A stretch of 64,000 nt of DNA, taken from contig CALGJQ010000003.1 in the NCBI GenBank assembly GCA_937928545.1, positions 44,083-108,082 of the forward strand. Reading direction: 5' to 3'. Below the pieces are notes generated by a model that worked only from the letters and a program-made list of their open reading frames with translations, did not search any database and was not told the origin of the DNA. The DNA is from an uncultured Verrucomicrobiales bacterium (GTDB taxonomy: Bacteria > Verrucomicrobiota > Verrucomicrobiia > Verrucomicrobiales > Akkermansiaceae). This document shows, piece by piece, positions 59,272 through 64,000 of the stretch. The position numbers and the translations under genes were made by a program. The number at the start of each line of letters is the position of its first letter. Positions within the stretch are counted from its first letter, which is position 1.

Positions 59272-59548
59272 TTGTTTTACCAAGCATTTTATCCACTTTT
59301 GCAACCAAGTTCCACGCAACCCGCTTTCGCTGATATTTCCGCCAAAGAACATCACGGAGCGCTTGCCAATCCTCTTTACTAGGTGGATTCAGCTTATCCC
59401 AGCGGTCTTCTTCCTTCTCCTTAGTGTAGAGCTCAAAGCGCCCACCATGATAGTTCGCCCGCCAAAAGCGGACCTCATCACCATTGTCTTCCCGCCATTG
59501 ATGCCTCGTCATGGCTTCATTAAAGGTCCGTTCGCCTAAAAAATCCAA
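59252..59548 (-). CDS. Small conserved-looking hypothetical protein upstream of bioA
   Basis: 98 residues from a TTG at 59548 (or 86 from ATG 59512). It is rich in Arg, Trp and Lys: VRFWRANYHGGRFELYTK, EDRWDKLNPPSKEDWQALRD and VLWRKYQRKRVAWNLV. The pattern, with a WRxxY segment, a PxxxEDWxALRxVLWxKYQRxR stretch and a final DKML, looks like a small verrucomicrobial family, but I cannot name it. It overlaps bioA by 20 bases on the same strand, so coupled translation is likely. It is divergent from the CPBP protease gene. Confidence 0.55.
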   Translation of the reverse strand: MDFLGERTFNEAMTRHQWREDNGDEVRFWRANYHGGRFELYTKEKEEDRWDKLNPPSKEDWQALRDVLWRKYQRKRVAWNLVAKVDKMLGKTNEGPPQ

Positions 59549-59607
59549 GGTTGAATTTGCTGATTCGATGTTTCCAAAGCCCCTAAGTTCTGAGCTAGTC
59601 TGCCGCC

Positions 59608-60639
59608 GTGCGAGTCGCAGCTCTGGCAGATGTTTTCAAGGTAGTCCTCTATGTGATCGCCTCGTTTCTGCTCGCAGCAGTCATCAGCCCTTACCTTTAC
59701 GAAATCGGCAAAGGCTTTGCCAACGTCGCAAAGGGCAAGGATACCGTCGATCATATTGCCTGGCTCGCATTTAAGGCAAACGGAGCGGACTTCCCATCCT
59801 ACTTCAAACGCTCTCTTTTCCTGTCCGCAGTCATCTGCCTCATCCCTCTTTTCTACGCTCTCGATTTACGACGCCACGCCCGCCACCGAAAAGGGAATCC
59901 TTGGACCGTAGGCCTCCCTCCAAACAGCATCCCTTCAAAAATGGGGCAGCCATTGAAAAGGGTCCGCTGGGGCATTCTGCAATCCCTCACTGGCTTCTGC
60001 TTAGCCACTGGATTTTGCCTTGCGATGGCGTGGTTTCTTTTCGCTCTCAATTGGTTCGAATGGGAAAAGAATCCAAGCCAAGCCCAACTCTGGGATTCAC
60101 TGTGGCAATCAATAAAGCCCGCTTTTTGGCAATCAGTGATCGAAGAAGTCCTCTTCCGTGGAGCGCTCCTCGGAATCTTTTTGCGAGCTTTCCGACCCAG
60201 CGTCGCCATCGTCACCCTCTCCCTTATTTTTGCGACCGTTCACTTTCTCACCCTTCCTAGCAGCATCGTCATCTCCGATCCCAGAGATCCCGGAGCGGGT
60301 TTTGAAATGCTCAATTTAATCTCCCAAAAACTCCTCGAACCAGAGTCTCTCATCCACAGCTTCATTTTCCTCTTTCTCGCAGGCGTGATTTTAGGAGTCG
60401 CTCGATACGGAACCAGCGCACTTTGGCTTCCAATCGGAATCCATGCAGGATGGATTTTCTCCACTCAAATCTTCTCTCAACTTGCCCAACGGCGAGCCAA
60501 CTTCCCCGAATCCTTCGAACTCTACATGGGCAAAGAACTCAACGATGGCCTCGTCCCGATTGGACTCATCATCATGACTGGAATCGTGGTCGCCCTTTAT
60601 TTGAATTTCTTCAAAGACTCACGGCAAAGTGAATTTTAG
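59608..60639 (+). CDS. CPBP-family intramembrane glutamic endopeptidase
   Basis: A 343-residue membrane protein with eight or so helices. The CPBP (Abi/CAAX) motifs are clear: VIEEVLFRGALLGI (motif 1, EExxxR), SLIFATVHFLT (motif 2, FxxxH) and GIHAGWIF (motif 3, HxxxB). These proteases cleave C-terminal CAAX-like or other substrates in the membrane, and some act in immunity to bacteriocins or phages. The start is GTG at 59608. It is followed two bases later by comF, so they form a two-gene unit. Confidence 0.85.
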   Translation: MRVAALADVFKVVLYVIASFLLAAVISPYLYEIGKGFANVAKGKDTVDHIAWLAFKANGADFPSYFKRSLFLSAVICLIPLFYALDLRRHARHRKGNPWTVGLPPNSIPSKMGQPLKRVRWGILQSLTGFCLATGFCLAMAWFLFALNWFEWEKNPSQAQLWDSLWQSIKPAFWQSVIEEVLFRGALLGIFLRAFRPSVAIVTLSLIFATVHFLTLPSSIVISDPRDPGAGFEMLNLISQKLLEPESLIHSFIFLFLAGVILGVARYGTSALWLPIGIHAGWIFSTQIFSQLAQRRANFPESFELYMGKELNDGLVPIGLIIMTGIVVALYLNFFKDSRQSEF

Positions 60640-60641
60640 GA

Positions 60642-61361
60642 ATGATCGCCCGCATCCTCGACTTCCTTTACCCAGCTCTCTGTGAGTTGTGTCAAAAGTC
60701 GCTGCAAAATGGACGTGCGATTTGCGACCCTTGTGCCCAGCAACTCCCGAGAATTCGCGATCCCTTCTGCCAAAACTGCGGTGAGATGTTCGAAGGTAAT
60801 ATCGAAGGTGATTTCCAATGCCAAAATTGCTTGGGACTCACTCACGATTTCCACTTCGCAAGAGCTTCTCTCCGAGGCTTAGCTCTCCCCTTCCACCTCG
60901 TTCATAGCCTTAAATATCGCCGCCGCTTTTTTCTCGCTCGTGATTTGGCCACCTTTCTCAAAGAAGCTTGGGAAGATGATCCCCGCTTCCGAGAACTCGG
61001 CGAGCAAGCCATCCTCGTCCCAGTCCCGCTACACTGGCGGAGGCAACAATTCCGACAAGGAAACCAAGCCTACGAACTCGCTCGCGAAATGGCCAAGCTC
61101 ACCAAACTTCCCTTCTCAAATGCCATGAAGCGAACCCGCTCAACCCGCACCCAAACCAAGCTGAACCGGAAACAACGGCTCTCCAATCTTCGCGGTGCCT
61201 TTCGAATCAAAAAAAGAGCCCTTGCTCAACTTCGCGGCAATCATGTCATTCTCATCGATGATGTTTTCACCACCGGAGCGACCGCCCACGAATGCACTCG
61301 CATTCTCAAACATGAAGGCAAGGTTTCCAAGGTTGCGATCCTCACTCTCGTGCGAGGATAG
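60642..61361 (+). CDS. comF: ComF-family phosphoribosyltransferase-like protein
   Basis: A 239-residue cytoplasmic protein with an N-terminal zinc-ribbon array (Cys14-x2-Cys17, Cys28/31, Cys43/46, Cys60/63) and a C-terminal PRTase domain ending in VILIDDVFTTGATAHECTR, the PRPP-binding loop. ComF/GntX proteins assist DNA uptake by natural transformation in several bacteria, and here would act in the cytoplasm. It starts two bases after the CPBP gene. No other competence genes are in the window. Confidence 0.9.
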   Translation: MIARILDFLYPALCELCQKSLQNGRAICDPCAQQLPRIRDPFCQNCGEMFEGNIEGDFQCQNCLGLTHDFHFARASLRGLALPFHLVHSLKYRRRFFLARDLATFLKEAWEDDPRFRELGEQAILVPVPLHWRRQQFRQGNQAYELAREMAKLTKLPFSNAMKRTRSTRTQTKLNRKQRLSNLRGAFRIKKRALAQLRGNHVILIDDVFTTGATAHECTRILKHEGKVSKVAILTLVRG

Positions 61362-61402
61362 ACTTCACTTGCCAAGTCCGTATTCTGAGGAACACTAGCC
61401 TC

Positions 61403-62752
61403 ATGCAAAGACGCTCCTTTCTCACCACCTCCGGCGCAGCCCTCGGCTTCCTTGGTCTGCAAAAATACCTCACTGCCGCCGAAACGACCCGAATCGTCTC
61501 CCCCTACGGCCCTCTTCTTTCTGACCCCGATGGCATTCTCGATCTGCCAAAGGGATTTCAATACAAAATCATCTCCCGCCTTGGCTCCAAAATGAACGAC
61601 GGCCTCCTCGTCCCGGGAATGCCCGATGGCATGGCTTGCTTTGAAGGAAAAGGAGACGAAGTCATTCTCGTTCGCAATCACGAACTCGGAGTGACCTCTC
61701 AACGCATGAGCCCCTTCCCTGACCAAAAAGTCCCAAGCTCATTCAACCAACAATATTCCTACGACCACGGAGAGCTCGGTGAATCTCCCCATATCGGAGG
61801 GACGACCAACCTCGTCTATGACACCAAGAAGGAAAAAGTCGTCAATGAGTTCCTCTCTCTCATCGGCACTGACCGCAACTGCGCCGGTGGTGCCATGCCA
61901 TGGGGATCTTGGATCACCTGCGAAGAGCCCGCCGATCTAAACAGCGAGCGCGGCCAACTCCACGGCTACTGCTTCGAGGTCAAAGCCACTGACGACGGAA
62001 AGCTTCAAAAAGCTGTCGCCCTAAAAAAACTTGGACGCTTCCGTCACGAAGCCGTCGCCCTCGACCCCAAAACCGGCATCCTCTATCTCACCGAAGATAT
62101 GAATGACGGCCTCCTCTACCGCTTCATCCCGAAAGTGAAGGAGAACTTCCACGAAGGCCAACTCCAGGCTCTTGTCGTCAAAGGCCATCCTTCAGCCGAC
62201 CTCCGCAACTACCGCGGCAGTAAAGACCTCATCAAAGAAGGAGTTGAGATGGAGGTCGAATGGATCGACATGGTCGACTACGAATCCCCCGCCGCCGACC
62301 TCCGCTACCAAGGATTCGAAAAAGGCGCAGCCCGCTTCGCTCGCGGAGAAGGAATCCAATACACCGATGGCGCTTTCTACATTTGCTGCACCGATGGCGG
62401 ACCTGAAAGCCAAGGCCAGATCTATCGCCTCACTCCCGGAGCCAGCGATAAGCTCGACCTCTTTCTGCAGCCCAAATCCGATGAACTCCTCACCAATGGC
62501 GACAACCTCTGCGCCGCACCTTGGGGCGACCTCGTTATTTGTGAAGACCTCGTCAACGAGCACAAGAGTAAGACTCCGCACGTCCGTGGCATCACTCCAG
62601 AAGGCAAAATCTACTCGCTCGCCAAAAACGCCAAGAGCACTTCCGAGTTCGCCGGCTCCTGCTTCTCGCCCGATGGCTCCATCCTTTTCGTAAACATGCA
62701 AGGCGAAGGCCTCACCTTGGCCATCACTGGGCCTTGGCAGGAACGCGCTTGA
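61403..62752 (+). CDS. phoX: PhoX-like (DUF839) Tat-exported phosphatase
   Basis: A 449-residue protein with a Tat signal (MQRRSFLTTSGAALGFLG). The PhoX/DUF839 propeller landmarks are PDGMACFEGKGDEVILVRNHE, GGTTNLVYDTK, NCAGGAMPWGSWITCEE (the conserved Cys and Glu), GRFRHEAVALDPKTG and SGSCFSPDGS-like (AGSCFSPDGSILFV) near the C terminus. PhoX enzymes are calcium- and iron-dependent alkaline phosphatases that release phosphate outside the cell. A smaller subset of DUF839 proteins has other roles, so phosphatase activity is probable but not certain. It stands alone, in the same direction as comF and folC. Confidence 0.82.
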   Translation: MQRRSFLTTSGAALGFLGLQKYLTAAETTRIVSPYGPLLSDPDGILDLPKGFQYKIISRLGSKMNDGLLVPGMPDGMACFEGKGDEVILVRNHELGVTSQRMSPFPDQKVPSSFNQQYSYDHGELGESPHIGGTTNLVYDTKKEKVVNEFLSLIGTDRNCAGGAMPWGSWITCEEPADLNSERGQLHGYCFEVKATDDGKLQKAVALKKLGRFRHEAVALDPKTGILYLTEDMNDGLLYRFIPKVKENFHEGQLQALVVKGHPSADLRNYRGSKDLIKEGVEMEVEWIDMVDYESPAADLRYQGFEKGAARFARGEGIQYTDGAFYICCTDGGPESQGQIYRLTPGASDKLDLFLQPKSDELLTNGDNLCAAPWGDLVICEDLVNEHKSKTPHVRGITPEGKIYSLAKNAKSTSEFAGSCFSPDGSILFVNMQGEGLTLAITGPWQERA

Positions 62753-62768
62753 TTGACATAGTCATCCC

Positions 62769-63959
62769 GTGAACTACCGCGAGGCGCTCGACTGGCTTTA
62801 CTCAACGCAGCTTTTTGGAATCAAGCTCGGCCTTGAAGCGCCCACTCGTCTCTTGCGCGAATTCCTCGCCTTCCCCTCGCATCGCACCAAAGTCATCCAC
62901 GTCGCGGGAACGAACGGCAAGGGCTCGACCTGTGCCATGATCGATTCCCTCGGCCAAGGACTCGCCCTCAAGTCCGGCCTCTTCACCTCCCCCCATCTCA
63001 TCGACTACCGCGAGCGCGTCCGCGTCAACGGAATCGAAATCAGCGAAGAAAAGACCGCTCAACTCCTCAGCGAACTCAAAGAACTCGTCGCAGACTGGGA
63101 ACATCACCCCACTTTTTTCGAGCTCACCCTCGCCCTCGCGATGCGGCACTTCAGCGACCAAAACTGTGACCTCATCGTCCTCGAAACCGGCATGGGTGGC
63201 CGCCTCGATGCCACCACCGCCGTCCCCGCTGACGTCTGCGTGCTTACGCCCATCTCGCTCGACCACACCCAGTGGCTCGGCTCCACCCTCGATGAAATCG
63301 CACGCGAAAAATCCGGCATCGCCCTACGCGGAAAGCCTTTCATCTCCGCCAAGCAAGAACCCGAAGCAGAAAAGGCAATCCGCCAAGTCACCAATCAAAC
63401 GCAAGCCCCCCTCACTTTCATCACCGCCCCTCTTCTCGGCTACTCCCTATCCCTCCCCGGAAAACACCAACAAGAAAATGCCGCTCTCGCCTGCGAAGCG
63501 ATGACCTCCGCCGGCTATCACCTCACTTTTGACGTCGTCCAATTTTCGCTGCAACACATCAACTGGCCCGGCCGCTTCGAGAAGGTCAATGAGCACCTCA
63601 TCCTCGATGCCGCGCACAATCCCCACGCCGCCCGTGCTTTGGTTGAGACTTGGAAAGCAGAATTCCCCAACAAGAAAACTGCCATCATCTTCGGAGCAGT
63701 CGAAGACAAAGCCACCACCGAAGTCCTAGCCATCCTCTCCGAGATCGCGGACAACTTCCACTTCGTCCCCGTCAATTCCGAGCGTGGACTCGCCCCAGAA
63801 TCCCACAAAGTCACCCTCCCCTCCACCATCCATCAAGACCTCCCCTCAGCCCTCGCTTCCTGCGAAGGTGAAATCACCCTCCTCACCGGCTCCCTCTTCC
63901 TCCTCGGAGAAGCCAAAGCCCTCCTCTCAAACCAAAGCACCCGCGCCAGCAGCCAATAA
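62769..63959 (+). CDS. folC: Folylpolyglutamate / dihydrofolate synthase FolC
   Basis: A 396-residue cytoplasmic Mur-ligase-family enzyme that adds glutamate to dihydropteroate and folates. The P-loop is VIHVAGTNGKGSTCAMI, the Mur signature ILETGMGGRLDATTA follows (as VLETGMGGRLDATT), then LDHTQWLGSTLDEIAREKSG and LILDAAHNPHAARAL of the C-terminal domain. The start is GTG at 62769, since no ATG precedes the P-loop in frame. The previous gene ends 16 bases upstream. It is the last complete gene of the window. Confidence 0.93.
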   Translation: MNYREALDWLYSTQLFGIKLGLEAPTRLLREFLAFPSHRTKVIHVAGTNGKGSTCAMIDSLGQGLALKSGLFTSPHLIDYRERVRVNGIEISEEKTAQLLSELKELVADWEHHPTFFELTLALAMRHFSDQNCDLIVLETGMGGRLDATTAVPADVCVLTPISLDHTQWLGSTLDEIAREKSGIALRGKPFISAKQEPEAEKAIRQVTNQTQAPLTFITAPLLGYSLSLPGKHQQENAALACEAMTSAGYHLTFDVVQFSLQHINWPGRFEKVNEHLILDAAHNPHAARALVETWKAEFPNKKTAIIFGAVEDKATTEVLAILSEIADNFHFVPVNSERGLAPESHKVTLPSTIHQDLPSALASCEGEITLLTGSLFLLGEAKALLSNQSTRASSQ

Positions 63960-63980
63960 AGGCGGATGGACAATATGGAG

Positions 63981-63999
63981 AGTGGGCATTCTGCCCGCT
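63981..63999. terminator. Hairpin after folC at the window edge
   Basis: AGTGGGCA (63981-63988) pairs with TGCCCGCT (63992-63999), with one G-T pair, across a 3-base TTC loop, 21 bases after the folC stop. The window ends too soon to see whether a T run follows. Confidence 0.4.
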
Positions 64000-64000
64000 T

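Noticed and set aside
1..64000. tRNA, rRNA or prophage genes
   Set aside because: No cloverleaf-like sequence, rRNA stretch, integrase, capsid or tail gene was recognised in any gap. A tRNA scan would be needed to exclude a tRNA with certainty.

Overview
ORGANISM. The window looks like chromosomal DNA of a free-living, probably aquatic or marine member of the Verrucomicrobia (Planctomycetes/Verrucomicrobia/Chlamydiae group). The evidence is the combination of a DUF1501 protein, a DUF1549/DUF1553 protein, a planctomycete-type cytochrome with WD40 repeats, a secreted sulfatase, a ThuA-like protein, PQQ-type beta-propellers and an auracyanin-like cupredoxin domain. LpxK shows a Gram-negative envelope. 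Most genes are strongly biased to C or G at third codon positions. Shine-Dalgarno sites are often weak, and many neighbours overlap by 4 bases (ATGA). This assignment is inference from gene content; no rRNA is present. LAYOUT. 1-6 kb (minus): a cut-off cupredoxin gene; a YjhG-type sugar-acid dehydratase coupled to an FAH-family protein, which together suggest Weimberg-type pentonate breakdown; a CAP-domain lipoprotein, a PH-domain membrane protein, an M14 carboxypeptidase and a ThuA-like protein. 6-8 kb (plus): a PQQ-type propeller protein and a small HTH protein with a clear terminator. 8-17 kb (minus): a run reading from a small Cys/His-rich exported protein through an outer-membrane factor, adaptor and RND pump to a His-rich exported protein, then lpxK and moaA; the first five look like a heavy-metal efflux operon. 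17-23 kb (plus): flavin reductase, a deleted alpha/beta hydrolase coupled to a PEP-hydrolase-family gene, tspO, a deacetylase, a TerB/SUFU-like protein and a Fic protein whose promoter carries two palindromes. 23-31 kb is accessory: dense composite intergenic repeats, an MqsR-like/MqsA-like pair in which the antitoxin-like protein is fused to an ImmA/IrrE protease domain, an FGE-like/lipase-like exported pair, and a GNAT gene that lost its 5' end at a repeat. 31-36 kb: an OmpA lipoprotein, a WbuC-like cupin and a three-gene operon for glucosylglycerate (compatible solute) synthesis and phosphorolysis. 36-38 kb (plus): an ATPase-HNH pair of the Septu (PtuA/PtuB) kind. 38-50 kb (plus): mutM, two small membrane proteins, a sulfatase, the DUF1501/PPC/DUF1549-1553/WD40 operon, argF and gtrA. 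50-55 kb (minus): a polytopic membrane protein, a GtrB-like glycosyltransferase and an LTA-synthase-like sulfatase-fold protein, making a GtrA/B-type surface glycosylation set with gtrA. 55-64 kb: two secreted hydrolases, bioA, a CPBP protease, comF, a PhoX-like protein and folC. HOW IT FITS. The core is envelope, cofactor and carbon metabolism. The part most likely to hold undescribed biology is 22-38 kb, where a Fic protein, a TA-like pair with a built-in protease and a Septu-like pair lie among repeats and gene remnants, in DNA of visibly different codon use. I saw no CRISPR array, rRNA, tRNA, insertion sequence or prophage.
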